From Casuarius casuarius (taxonomy: Eukaryota > Chordata > Aves > Casuariiformes > Casuariidae): 64,000 nt of DNA. Made by a program: the position numbers and the translations under genes. The notes beneath the pieces are model-generated. The model saw nothing but the letters and a program-made list of their open reading frames with translations, was not told where the DNA came from and did not search any database. This document shows positions 10,816 through 23,505 of the stretch, piece by piece (the first letter of the stretch is position 1; each line of letters opens with the position of its first letter). The stretch is taken from NCBI GenBank assembly GCA_003342895.1, contig PTFA01000055.1, positions 4,843,877-4,907,876 of the forward strand. The letters run 5' to 3'.

Positions 10816-13800
10816 TGGCTGTATTTCAGTGGTAGTGAATCAAGGGAGGACTTCCAGGATCTTTCTGCTTTTCCTGATTTATTTTCTCCATTAATATCAT
10901 CACTCAAAAAGGCCCTTTGCTGCATCCCTCCTCTTTGTTTGAAAAGGACCAGATACAGTGATGTGACTGCAGTGCGACTCCCAGCTTCTCTTAGCCAAAT
11001 CTGCTTACCAGTATGGGGGCAGTTGATCTGCTAAGGGCATGTGGATGCAGAGTGAGGAGACAATTCTGCGTGTTGCTGCTTCAGAAAAATTGTAGTCCAC
11101 GCTCTGATCTTCTGTGACATTAATGGTTTGAGTGACAACTCTATTTTTCTTCATGCAGGTTGGGATTGAACCATCTATGCAAACTCTTTTCTGACAGCCT
11201 ATGGATACAGATGGGAATGAGGGAACATGAGCAGGAAGGATGGGGCAATAAAATGTTTAGGCACATGAATGTGACAGCAAAACACGTGGGTAGTGTTGTG
11301 CATCATTAACAGAGATATCACAAATGCCTATTGAGATCACCTAAGCACATAAAAAATGCCAGATCTGTACATGAAATTCAGAAGTGTAGAGACTGCACAC
11401 AGCTATAACTCACTCATACACCTCACTTTCATTTCTTCTTGCCTTTTTAAAAAGAGTTAGCCCCAAATGTCTACCCTGTATCCTTCCACAGAGAAATGTC
11501 TCCATGTGAACCATTGTGGTCTTGTATTCTCATTGTAGTGGCAAACAAACCAAAGTGGGTCTGGAGAGGTTTGATTTGCCCTATTCATTAAATAGAGTTC
11601 CAATCCTGACAGTGTAAATGCCAACGTGTCAACTGTTTTATAGCTGATTACATTTATGCAGCAACTAGTCAGCTGCCGAAAGGCCACAGGCACAACTCGC
11701 AGGGCTGTGAGTTTTTCAGGCATGACTGGGGTCTTCTTCCAAGTGAGCACAGCACCAGAGCCACTGTGGGGATCAGCGTACCAACAAGAATAAAACAGTG
11801 TTGCCTCCTCCCCGCTGTCATTCCCCTTCCTGAAACTTATGCTTGAAAGAGGTCATTTAAATGTGATCCTACTCCCTTAAATGAACATTCTGTCTCTTTT
11901 TGTTTTCATACTACAGTGCTTTCAACTTCTTCCCATCATTAAGCCATTTGAGTGAAATACTGAACTGATTAATGTGGCATTTTCCACTAAACTGTTTCAG
12001 GAAATGCTGCACCTTACCAGTGGGATGCTTTTGAATAATGTAATCTCCTTAGTATAATTAAAACTAAGTTCTGAAGTTAGTACCTTTTTTCCCTGGAGAC
12101 ACTCATCAAAATGTCAAGTGTTCCTTCTAGTGGAACTGCAATCCCATAGTACAAACAAATATATCTATCCACTGTTCCTTGCAAGCAAGAGACCTTTGCC
12201 TCTATTCTTTGTCACTTCATTTTTAACATGAGTAAATAGTGCATGAAATAATAAACAGGCTCTAGGCACAGAATGACAGTATTTAAAAAAAGCTTGAAAA
12301 AAAGAAATGAAGTATCACAGGTAAGAAAAGTCCTTGTTTTGTTTTACTAATGATTCCTTTTAAGTGTGACTCTCAAAACAAAGTTTAAATGCATATTTAC
12401 AAATGGAACAAATGATATGAAGCAAAACATTTGCTTCCCCTAGACTTCTCAGGGCACCTTTTTTGCCTTAGACAAAAAAAAGGTTGGGGTGCCACCGCCT
12501 GGAGAGCTGGAGCAATATTGTTTGCAGGTTTTAATTCTCTGATAGTAGTTAGGACTCTGCAAATCTACAGCTGAGTCATGGATAAAACTTCACCTAAAGG
12601 GGAGTTCTCACCGTGAGAAAGGGTGGAAAATCAGTTCAAATTCTGCTTGAGAAACTCCACAGGCAGGGCCATACATTTTAAAAACTGATCACATATAGTG
12701 TTGCATTCACCCCCGCAAAACCCTGACGGTATCTGTGCATCAGCAGGTCAATGCATTAGTCAGGCAAAGAGCCTGCTTTCCTCTCACACATCACATACTG
12801 AGTAGCTCTGAAAGTAAAGACTGGCCTGATGCTGTAATCCGGAGTTCTGAACCACATGATTATAATAATCTGCCCTTAAATCAGAAAGTATCAGGTACAA
12901 CAGCAACCGCATTACACTGTACAGTCTACCAAATTTTATGTAACCTCTTTGAGATTATTCTTTGTACTTTTTTAATTTGCTTTTTCTAATTTAAATTATA
13001 ATCCAGCTAGGACTTAGGGTACAGGTTTAGGAAACAGAATAAATTCCGTCTAAACACCACATTGCATGTGTAGGATTGGCTTCTATCCAGCACTATATTA
13101 TTTATAATTGCACTTCTTATTAAAGTTGGAGGTGGTGAATGCTGTACACTGTTAGCTAGAGATAAAGATAGGACAGTTAAATATCTGTTGTTAATTAGCT
13201 TCCTCTTCCTAAACTGTCATAAGTAAGTCACTGAAGTTATTATAGGAAACAGAATATGCTTGTGCAATAAGCACAACAAGATCAAAGCTTAATATTCTCT
13301 TATTTCACTTAGGCCATCTGGAAAGTAGGCATGTAGTCTGAGCAAGTCAGACAAGGTCCCGCCATACTCGGTGGGGGCAGAGAGACACTTCTGGGGTCCT
13401 TCCATTCTGCAGGTTACCTAAAACCAGCACAGCAAACCACCTTCTGGACCTTTCTGTCCCCATTAACCTCAGGGACAGCCTGAACAGCTAGCTCAAGCTA
13501 CATACCTCAGCTTCTGGCCAAGTGTAGAGGAGCTATACCTCAACCTATTACTAACATTTTAAGAGGACATAGATAATCAATTTCTATTAGCCAGATATTA
13601 CTTCCACTAGGCTTAACAGCAACTAAATGAATGAGAGACATCAGATATCTGTTTTGAGGAAAACAGTTCTTCTCCAACCAAATCCTTAAGCCGGTTGTCT
13701 TTATGCCCGAATAGTGGCATTGGGATATGCATGTATTAGCCACAACTATTCTGTATTTCCTATCGTTAATCCTCCTGTTTACCACTTCACTTAAACACTC

Positions 13801-14554
13801 CTATGTTATAAGATCACCAGATACTGGGAAAATGAATGTCTGACAACACTGATTAGCTTAAAGCATAACATGACTTCATTAGTGTCTTGTAAGGACACTT
13901 GACGTTTAAACAGTCTTATTTCCTAGTTTACAAACATTTGAAACCTAGCACATCAATGCCATACAAGGTTAATTGCTTTTACTAATCCACTAATGGAAAC
14001 CTATGTCCTTTTGTATATGGTAGAAAACCACCATAAACCTATTTCATTCATTTATTGGACCATTATCCCAAGTTCACAGAGTCTTCAGTCTGTTAACAAA
14101 AGTTTGAGGCAGGTCCCCCTAAACCCTAATTGGTCTTAGTTTGTGCATGTCTCAGGTATTAAGGCTAAAGGCCACAACATTCAACAGCTGCATATGCACA
14201 GGAAATAAGAAAACAGTGCAGCCACCCAGTAGCCCCAAGGCTGTCTTTGGGAGACTGTGCCATCAACACATGTGAGCTTTCTGTTTTCTGGGAAATCCAA
14301 AACTGTTGAGGGTCAGCTTGGGGGTTGCTTTTTTCCTTCCCTTTCTGTATCTAAAAAAAAAAAGAGATTCTAGTTTTTTAATTGTTTAGATAATCTTGAG
14401 GGTGCCAGTCACTACGACTCTTTCTTGGACTGTACCCACCATAATGTTTAAGTGCCTATAGATGGAAAATTTTAAGGAGTGAGTTATGTGGTTATGTCTA
14501 AATTCAGCAGTACCAGGAAACATTCCCAAATGTGGAACTCAGTCATCTGCAGTG
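10816..14554. other. AT-rich non-coding stretch
   Basis: Nothing recognisable was found. Open frames are short and unlike known proteins. A poly-A run of 11 bases lies at 14353-14363. No promoter-like CpG cluster is present. Confidence 0.65.
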
Positions 14555-14835
14555 ATAGACTGTCAGAAGAGCCCCTGGTGTGCTTTTGGCCTGGACCAGC
14601 GTGCATCCTCGCAGAGCGCTCCCGGGCACGGGTCGGGAGTGGGGGCAGCCAGGCTCCCTGCTGCAGCGTCTCTGCCTGCTCCCTGCCTGCCCATGTGCGA
14701 GAGGCGCCGGGGTGGGACAGGGAACCAGCGTTGTTGCCCCAATGGGCCCCTGCCTGGGCCGCTGCAGCTGGGTATGGTCTGCCCCACATCTCTTTCCACT
14801 TGCAATGCACGGGGTGTCACAGACTAGCATGTTCC
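14555..14835. other. GC-rich patch of unknown nature
   Basis: About 280 bases rise sharply in GC over AT-rich flanks and include ACCAGCGTGCATCC, GCGCTCCCGGGCACGGGTCG and GAGGCGCCGGGGTGGGAC. Five overlapping open frames of 85-135 codons occur on both strands. That is what stop-poor GC-rich sequence produces by chance, and none resembles a known protein. CpG content is moderate. It could be a small CpG island, a decayed LTR or a GC-rich insertion; I cannot choose. Confidence 0.4.
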
Positions 14836-16596
14836 TCTTGCCACCAGCCAAGCTGGCCTGTCGCCCATACACAAAATCGCCATTAGCATGAAACCTGTAG
14901 CAGTCACCCAAGAATAGCAGAAGCAGGTTAGTCCAGTGAAATAAGAGCAAGTTCAGAAGGAGAGGTTCTTAATAATAATTCCTTTCATTACCCAGTTTCA
15001 TCAGCTGAGAGATTTAATCATTTGGGGAAATCTGACAGCATCTTCTTTAGCAGTAAAATGAGGATTAAGGTATGTCATACTTATATACCACACATGGAGA
15101 GCTGAGATGATTAAACAGCAGATATTTATAAAGCTATGGCAGGGAAATGAAAAATTTGCATTGCTGGTATGGAGCTAGTTATGAATTGGAACATTTTTCT
15201 TTTTTATCTTTCAGCAATTTGGCTGAAGTTGCTGGGAACACTAATCTGTACAAGAAAGCTTGAAAATTCCCTGTCCCCTTTTAATGTAAAATGGGTCTTA
15301 AGTTTAGAAAAGCCCGAAATAATGATATCATTGTCAGTCCTGATTCATAATGATATTGCTGAATGTAGTGATTTAGATGTGATGCAAAATAGCCATTTGC
15401 ATCAGGTAGGAATGGAAAATGTTATTCACCAGCAATAGTTACACTTTCTCCATCAGAAAAAAACCTGCTGGTTTGAAATTCTTGTGACTGTGATGGAGTT
15501 TGTAACAGTTAATGTCTATTTCCTTATGGGGACTGTAAGCAACCTATTAAGTACAGGCTCACAGTATGTGAAAAAAACTGTTTAAATTACAAAAAATAAT
15601 ACCAAAAGATCTAGACAGATGAAAGACATATCAAAATAAACTAATAATAACTTATTTAATTGAATGGACAGTGTATAAATTACTCTTGGATGGTTTTACA
15701 GCTATTGTTGATATAGGTTTATAATCACTTAAGTTATAATGCAGAAGGAGTTACAATATATGAAAAATAGGAGTTATAAGGTGGCTTCGAAAGTAAAAAT
15801 TGTTGCTGGAGGCACTATGGTATATATTCCTTTTTTTCTGTAGTAATGAACAAGTATGATACAATAAGGTTACTCAGAAAGGATATAAAGGAAGAGCTAG
15901 TCTTGACCTTTCTCTTTTGAGGGGAAAAAATGTATTATGAATATTTCTATTAGGAGTATTGGAAATACATTTCCTTGGGAATCAGATGTATGCCTATTCA
16001 GCATTATGCAAAATTAATTTTTCACCTTTAAAATGATGCTTAGCTTTCACCTGTTTTTTTCTTTACCGGTATTATTCATTTTTAAGCTTTTAATCTCCTG
16101 AGGCTAATTAATGGCCAATTTGCACAGCCTTCTGGAGTGAGCAGTGTGGGGGGAGCACGCGCAGTGACAGTAGTATTCTTGCAGATAAGAAAAGAGGAAT
16201 ATCCTGACTGACATAATCCCGCCTATGGTCAGACCAGGGAGCCGGATTATCACAAAATCTCTACTGGCCAGTCAGACAGACACTTTTTATAGAAGTTTCT
16301 TCATCACTTTGGCACTCAGCAGCTGATGTATGGTTTGGAGAATGAGTATTTATATCTCTTCCAGTTTTGAAGCCTCTCTAATCAGCAATACATGTTCCCA
16401 TCTAAGGAAATATCTAATATGTTTTAACTATCATATTATTCTCTTTGCTTCAGTAGGTGTCTCTGTTAAACTAGAGACTTTTGAGCTGGCTAGAGGGAAG
16501 CAGAGGCTTTTCCCTCAAGAAGTTCACATAGTAAATATGAAATAGCATTATTCTTTATCAGCATTTTTTTCTTTTTTCCTTTGTTTCCTTTCTTAG
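14836..16596. other. AT-rich non-coding stretch up to a CpG island
   Basis: No gene is recognised. The last 35 bases (about 16563-16596) form a long pyrimidine tract ending TTTCCTTTCTTAG, which looks like a splice acceptor, exactly at the edge of the GC-rich island that follows. Confidence 0.6.
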
Positions 16597-16985
16597 CTGA
16601 TTGAGGCAACGTCTCCCACGCTGTTCCCTCCGCCCCAGAGCGTTACCCAGAACTCGGCGCACGCGCAGGGGGCACAGAACCTGCCTGCAGAGGACCCAGC
16701 CGGGCGCCCCCTCGGCCCTCTGGCTCTCCTCGCCCTGCCCTGCCTGCCCTGCCTGGCGTTACTCATTCGGCGCCAGACACTCCCTTCGACTTTCACCTGC
16801 CGGGTCCGCCCGCGTTTAATCATTGCTCAAGGTCCTCTGACGTGCGGCGGTTGGACTCCGCGCCGCCAGGCCCAGCTTTGCCTGGCCACGGCGCAGCCAC
16901 GCAGCGGTCGTCCGCCCTTGGACACACCGGTCTCCCTCACCCTCCCCAGCATGCGGACGTGCAGTTTTTCCATGAGATCGAGGCT
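16597..16985. promoter_or_regulatory. CpG island, possible promoter
   Basis: By hand I count roughly 36 CpG dinucleotides in about 380 bases with GC near 60 percent, so the observed/expected ratio is about 1, against strongly CpG-poor flanks. Several elements typical of TATA-less vertebrate promoters are visible: an NRF1-like palindrome at 16657-16667, GCGCCCCCTCGG at 16704 and a TGACGTG CRE/E-box-like element at 16838-16844. Short frames run through it in both directions and none is recognisable. No transcript can be assigned, and the direction of transcription is undetermined. It could also be an orphan, intragenic island. Confidence 0.6.
16657..16667. promoter_or_regulatory. NRF1-like binding site
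   Basis: GCGCACGCGCA matches the NRF1 consensus YGCGCAYGCGCR at every position except the first base, which is G (16656). NRF1 sites of this kind sit in CpG-island promoters and depend on an unmethylated state. This is a motif match only. Confidence 0.45.
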
Positions 16986-18296
16986 TAAGGCTGGTGGTGT
17001 GGTTTTGGTTTGTCCCAGAAAAAATTTTCTGAAGGGCTTGTGAAGTCCCGTATGGTGTCAATCAGTGCTTAGACACTCTGGCAATGGACAGCATGAAAAA
17101 AACCTAAAATGAGCATTGAATTTGACCCATTATTCTTTAAACATAGCCTGTTGGAGACTCAAAAGTTAAATCTATTTCTTCACTAAAATAAACATCTGCA
17201 GCATGTAAAAGCACTGGTTTATTATAGTACTGCTTATGAGTGTTTAGACTATTGACATTTTAAAATATTATTTAATTTATTTTAGAAAAAATAACACTGA
17301 ATTTGAGAAATGAAGCTCTGAAAATGAAATTAATTTTGCATGAATGTATTCACATAAAAAATGTCTTTGCTATTAATGAAATTACTCAGATTAATAAGGA
17401 CATGCACAATTAGGTCATATATCAAGAAAAGAAAGCTGAAGTACTTAATTGGTCTCTAAAACTCAACAAATAGCAAGTATGATCCTGAAATACTTGAAGT
17501 TTTCATTGTGTTCCCCCCCTTTCTTTTTTTTTTTGGATATACCTAAGGAAATGCTGTCTATAAATCTATCCTTCCAAGTGTCAAATATATCTATGAAAAA
17601 ATGACTTTTCCAAAGAGGAACATAGACCAGTTTATGAACACTGAAATAAGTACCTCTCAGCTCCAAGTATAGAATATCACGAGTAAGCACATGCTTGCTT
17701 GAATGCTTAAAGACTCAAGGAATCTTGTTCCAAATATAAAACTGAAGTGAGGTAGGTCTGACACCTTCTTTGACACTGGATTCTGTACAGAGCGAGTCAA
17801 ACTGCTCTGAAATGCACCAGTTTCAAACCATAGGATTTTTCATTGGTTTGCTGTGTGTACACCAGAGTAACCAAAAATAGGTCTTAGTCTCATAAAATCT
17901 ATTTTGATTGCAAGTACCATCCTGTAAAAGGAAACAACTTGAAGTGCCTTTTGAACCAAATCTTTTGCTCTACTTATGAAAAGATTGTCAGATCTTGAAT
18001 CTAATTGGTATCATTCAGTCTCTTTACAGCCCTGTAACTCATTGCCTTAGAATACATTATCTGGAAAAAAATGACCAAAAGGGCTTATATAACTAATTCC
18101 TGGAAAACTTATTTAAAGAAACACAAGGGAAAAACTGCTTAATATGCCAAGCCTGGGCTTTCAGGATTGGATTAAATCAGAAAGCAGCACGGAATTAAAG
18201 AAATCAAATAGGTTTATTTTGATATGCCATAATACTGTCTTTTTACCACAAATAGAGGTTACATTCCACTAATAAAGACTAATAATTTTCAGAATA

Positions 18297-18397
18297 AAAT
18301 GCTATTACTATTATATATTAATTGTATTAATTAATATTTGTGTATATTATAATATATATTAATATATTAATATTATATATCAGTTATATAATTAAAA
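18297..18397. repeat. AT-rich self-complementary low-complexity tract
   Basis: About 100 bases are nearly pure A and T, made of overlapping TAATATATTA-type units such as TATTAATTAATATT and ATAATATATATTAATATATT. Many short perfect palindromes could extrude as hairpins. It is a candidate replication-fragile or length-variable site. Confidence 0.8.
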
Positions 18398-18598
18398 AGA
18401 AGGCATACAGGTGTATTCTGAAATAGGGACACGGCCCAGACCAGTACCCATGTCCTGCTCACAAACAGGAACCTACACTGTGTGGACACCACAAATTGGG
18501 TAGCAGTTTGGTTGTGTGCTCCTACTTGTCCGCTGCCAGCCCTCATTCACTACCCACCCAGGTCCTGCAGCCTGGGTGTGGAGCAAGCCTTCAGGCAC

Positions 18599-18625
18599 TT
18601 ACACACACGCACACACATGCACATA
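18599..18625. repeat. imperfect (AC)n microsatellite
   Basis: The tract ACACACACGCACACACATGC followed by ACATAC is a short, interrupted dinucleotide repeat. Confidence 0.85.
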
Positions 18626-19407
18626 CCAGCCACAGATTTAGAGAGACTGCCTGCCTGCCAGCATCCCTAACACTGTATGCATCGTCACAACCTGTCACAT
18701 ACTGCATAATTTCTCTGAGGCTGGTGAGGAAGCCTGTCACAAGGACAGTGCTCAGGAGTGCTCATTAATCCATCCTGAAACCATCACTACAGATGTCACA
18801 GCTTCTGTGAAGGAGGACCGTCCTTGGGACTAGATATATTTCCATCATCCACTGGCAAAGTGCATGATTTCTGAGCCTATGTGACACAGGCATCGTTCCT
18901 CTGGATGGGTCTGCTCAAGCATCCGCGTCCGTCCCTCTCCAACAGCTCACCCTTTTCCCTAGCCTACTTCCAAGAGCTGCTTAAAGGGATCCTTGTTATT
19001 TTTACTCTCCCTTTTAATTTTTGGCCTAACAATATGTTGGCCTATGCAATCTCCCAAATCTACAGGCAGTTTCTCTTCTGCCCCCACTAGTAGAAGCATA
19101 TGTCCTGTTCCCTATGTACTTTCCTACTGTATATCATGCATCCAGGGTCCTTCTCCTATGCGGTGGCAAGACTGATTGGGGAGCGGGGGAAAGGCAAAGC
19201 TAGGGCCCCAGGAAGGTCTTGAGGAACAAGAGGTAACAGATGATTCTGACAGGGCAAATTTATTAATTCCTTCAGGAATGTTACAAAACTGACCAGTTTT
19301 GGCCTACACCAAGAGACAAGCACTAAAGAAACCTTAAGGCAACATGCACATTACAAGCCATCATGGCTTAGTAACAGCAACAAGATCTGGCCAGAAGAGC
19401 CCAAAGG

Positions 19408-19905
19408 CATTCCCTTAGGAATCTAGGAAATAAATGTTTTCTAGGTCAATAAAACCCACCACCTTTCCCTAAGGAGTCCAGGAAATAAAATGAAATGTTT
19501 TCAGGGCTAAGAGAGGCTGCATATTGTCTGCTATAGCAGAACAAGTCAATAACAGGAACTTAAGTGAGTAGTGTCAATTTGTCTTTAATAGGTCAGATAA
19601 AACCAAAAAGAGGCTCCTCACCCTTGCCAAAGACCAAATAAATCAAATAGAAGGTTCTTAGACCTCGTTTAAATCCAAAGGAATTAAACAGAACAGACGT
19701 CTCCAGCCTTTTTCAGTTTGCAGATCCTTCTACACATTTCCTGTGGCTCTGTAAACCAGTTTAAGCTACCTGGCAATAGCACTGCTCCTCTGAGTTATCT
19801 TTCGAAGCTATATAGAAGTAAACCACGGACCTCCATTCACAGGTCAAAAATAGCTCCTCATCCCTGTTGAAGACCAGAGAAATTAAATACAGGAGTCTCT
19901 AGTCC
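19408..19905. repeat. cluster of diverged internal repeats
   Basis: Two pairs of related segments are visible. The first pair, 19408-19447 and 19462-19506, shares the pattern TTCCCTxAGGAxTCxAGGAAATAAA. The second pair, about 19590-19665 and 19841-19905, shares AGGTCA...GCTCCTCA.CC.T followed by GAAGACCA or AAAGACCA and AAAT.AAATA. Spacing in the second pair is about 240 bases. A third weak echo lies near 19680. This looks like an old tandem repeat or a decayed LTR-type element; no coding sequence is seen. Confidence 0.5.
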
Positions 19906-22900
19906 AAGATTCTCCTCCAACCTTTTCTAACAGATGTAGTTGGCACAAAATTTCCTCCAGGGTGTTAGGCAGGGTTGGAGCAACGCTCAGTGGGCTGATA
20001 TGATTTTGGGCAAGGTTCATCCTCCTTGGTGGTATGCTTGCAGCCAGTTGCCTGGATGCCAGGCATGACAGTATCCTGCCAGAAAAAGGCCTTGTGGCTA
20101 GGGAGGGCAGCTTCAGTTCTTCATCTTAAAGTGGATACCCTCATACTTTTTTATTGTCTTCTCTCCCTGGCCAGCCACTGATGCCAGCCAGGAACCCCAA
20201 GTTCCTACACTGCGGCACTTGACCAGGTGGCTAACCCCCAAACCGTGCTTCTGCACAAAATCTTTCAAGATGCAGACTAACATACCGGTCTCCTATAATT
20301 AAAGGAGTCATCCCTCATAAGAGTGACAGAATTTTCCTCATATGAGAAGGCTGCCTTGACTTACAGCACATCATGCTGTAAAACAATAAGGTTTTGATCC
20401 CTGAAGAGTGATCAGTAGAAGAGCATGGGGGGAAGGGAGGCTGGGATGCTTTTGGATAACTCTAGGTGAGTAAGATGTCTAGAAACTCAGGTGCCTATGG
20501 TAGTCTTACCATCTGTAAGAGCAGAGATAAAACCGGTCCCTTGCCATGCCACGGTTTTCTCACTGAGGCAGTCAGTTGGTTCATGCCAGATGAGCTAAAA
20601 TTGCTGACAACACATAAAACAATCAGGGATTATGGACTCAAGCACGAGTTTGATCCAAGCAAAGATGCATTAATTGAAAATATTGATTAAAACTGTAATC
20701 TCCTCTGAGCACAGCTCTGCACACCAGTCGTAGCAACAGGAGAATTTCCCAAGAACCAAGAGAGCTATTTCACACTCCAGCATTCAAACAGATTGTCACA
20801 GCCTCTCAGTGCCCAGCAGTGGGTCTCTGGGTCAGAGATGGAAAAATGACCAGCATTTATTCCCCTGTTCATAGGGAAACAAATTGTTTCATTTCTGATA
20901 AGGAGATCTGCCACTCTAAATAGAGAAGTGTTATGACATTAATCCTAAACAATAGATGTGACAACAAAGAAAGGAGTGATCTTCTGGGTAATCCTCAGAA
21001 GAGATGTGTCACTGCAAGGAGGACTGGATTTTCCAAACAGGAGCAATTTTTGAAAGGTAGAGTTTTTCTCGATTATTTGTCAGTGATCCACCTTTTTTCT
21101 CACTTAACTGTACTGTTCAGACTATAATTCACAGACCATTTTTTTCCAGCAGCATTAAAGAGTGGATTTAAAGCACTAAGGCTTCTCTTCAAAGCAAAGG
21201 AACATATCTGGTTGATATGATGCATGTTATTCAAAAGTTTAAATCAAAATAGAATAGTTCATTTTATTTTAATGTACATTATTTTGAGAAATCATGTTCT
21301 AGTAGAAAATTTTATTTGACTCTCTGTCTCATACAGAATGAAAATATTTTGGGAATGTCTGAAGTTCCCACAAAACACAGAAACTCCAGGGTCAGGCTGT
21401 TCTGCACCCAGAGCTGCTGTCATCTGTGCTTGCCATGAGATGGGAGTAGAGAGTGCCTGACACAGCATCGGTCCACAAGGCTTATGTACGGAATACTTAA
21501 ATATAAACATTTTTTTCTAAATCCCTTTTTAAACTCTCTCTGATAAATATGAGCAATAAGAATTTTAGCTTGCCCTATGCACATTTACAGGTATTTTCTT
21601 GATGCTGAACAAAGAACATACCCTAGGAATGAGTGTGTTCCTGTGTATTTTATGTAAGCAAATTTCCTCTAAACCGGTTCAGCTGACAAGTGCAGAGTAA
21701 TGCCAAATAATACACAGATCAAACCTGTTCATTGTAATCACCAGCTCCTTTTAATTAATACTTTATCAGTGTTTCTCTGCTGGAAAGATCTTTCATTGTT
21801 CATTTTAAAATCTTTGTCTAAAGCAGAAGACAAGAAGAGAAGCCATCAAAGGACAGATTTTTAACAGCAGAGGGTGTTGAAAAGCCGAGTAACATATTAG
21901 CTGGAATATCAGTCTGGTCCTGTATGAGGTGTTCCATTCAGGATTTGTAATTCTTTTCATTATATATGAAGAAAGTCTGTGACACTGACTGTGGCCTAAA
22001 TAATGCCCAAATCAGTTGGGCATTCACCCAATCATGAAGAGAGGAGGCATGAAAAGGAAGAATCCTCCCCACACTTTTTTGTAATTACTGTATACAGATA
22101 CAGCCTTTGTAGTACAGGTCTCATCAAAGCACCATAAGAAGCAGTGGAGAACAATAATAGTGACAATAACTACAATAGTTCAGAGAAATTTTTAATGCTT
22201 CCCTCTGAGAAGGAATACCGACCTAGTAGTAGAGTTGGTTACTTCTTGGAAGTAGGGCACCATTGTCCAAAAACAGCCTGAATGCATCACTGAAAAAAGA
22301 AACTACTGCAGAAGTGGTGGTCTCTTTCACAAGCTAATTTTACAGAAATGACTATCAGTTTGAACTAACCAGGCTACCTATACCCGGACCCAAGAGCAGC
22401 ACAAAGTCTTGGGTTCCAATTTTTGCTGTTTTAAAATCCTTTAAATCAGTGATTTCCAATCTCTTTCAAGCTATGGAGCACTGCCAACACTCACAATTTC
22501 TCAGAGAGCGGCAAGATAGGCACATGCGTCTGCTGCACTTGAAAACTGAACTTTGTAACACGATTTCAGAGATCAGTTGTAGGCCATTTTGTATGGCCTC
22601 CTGGAGGTCATCCTGTAGCCACTACTCTGAGCTTTTGGTATCCATTAAATAAGCGGCACAGAGGAGAGAACTGTTGTTTTTTTGCCAAGTTAGCCAAGAA
22701 GTCATGTCTCTAAAAGGATTTACAAATTAACAAAGCATAGTGCTAAACAATAAAAAGGCATTCTCATAGATGTGTGAAAGGATAATGCTGTGTGCTGGCT
22801 ACGACTGAATTCCTGCTAAGCTAAGGTAACATTTTCTGAAAAACCTCCTGCTCTTGTTAATTCGCACACATCTGGGACTCAGCTCTATGAGATGTAGCAG

Positions 22901-23439
22901 AACATTTCACTCATTCAAAAAATGAGTTTAATTACAAAAAAAAAAAAGGATCTATACTCACCCCAGTGAGTGCATGAGAAAAATGATGGGCAAGTTTAAA
23001 AGCAATCAAGAGGAAACAGGGCTTGCAGGATTTTCCTGTTAGTCATGCATCTGTTTTCACCAGTCCCATGATGTTTCCAGGTGTTTGGCTGAGTTGTTTG
23101 CTTGGCCATATGGATGCCTAACATATGTCAAGTGATCTGATCACATTTCTTTAAGGAATCCTATCTGCAGAGATATGCGAGCCACGACCACAGCTTCCCA
23201 TGCCCCGCTACTACTGCGTGGGATTACAGAGAGCTCTTTATTATCCATGACTCACATCATGATGGGCTAATTGTACAAATGCAGCCAGTGTATTGTGCAG
23301 TGCATGTGGATTCATCTCAACACGCTTTTGTTCTGTGCTAGCTGACAGAACCGTTGTCCCATCTCTTGGGTGGTCAGTATTGCATATTAATACCTTGCCT
23401 TTTGCCACAAACTCAGCGGCTGAATTGCTAAATATATGT

Positions 23440-23505
23440 GCTGAAATCCTGGTTCCCTACAAGTCAATAGGGGGTTTGTTACTGATTTCAATGGGGTCAG
23501 GTGCT
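23440..23505. repeat. degraded palindromic repeat (MITE-like)
   Basis: An inverted-repeat layout is visible: left arm AAATCCTGGTTCCCTACAAG then TCAATAG, short loop, and right arm CTGATTTCAATGGGGTCAGG. The arms pair imperfectly, and the right arm resembles the remembered amniote consensus 'TTGACTTCAATGGGGCCAGG'. Family assignment is from recall. It is probably an ancient non-autonomous element shared across reptiles and birds. Confidence 0.4.

Noticed and set aside
11158..11170. GGGATTGAACC, a minus-strand B-box-like string
   Set aside because: No A box upstream on the minus strand and no acceptor stem.
14479..14950. Overlapping 85-135-codon frames on both strands, including one with a signal-peptide-like start
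   Set aside because: Same GC-rich stop-poor effect. The hydrophobic start is short and the rest matches nothing known.
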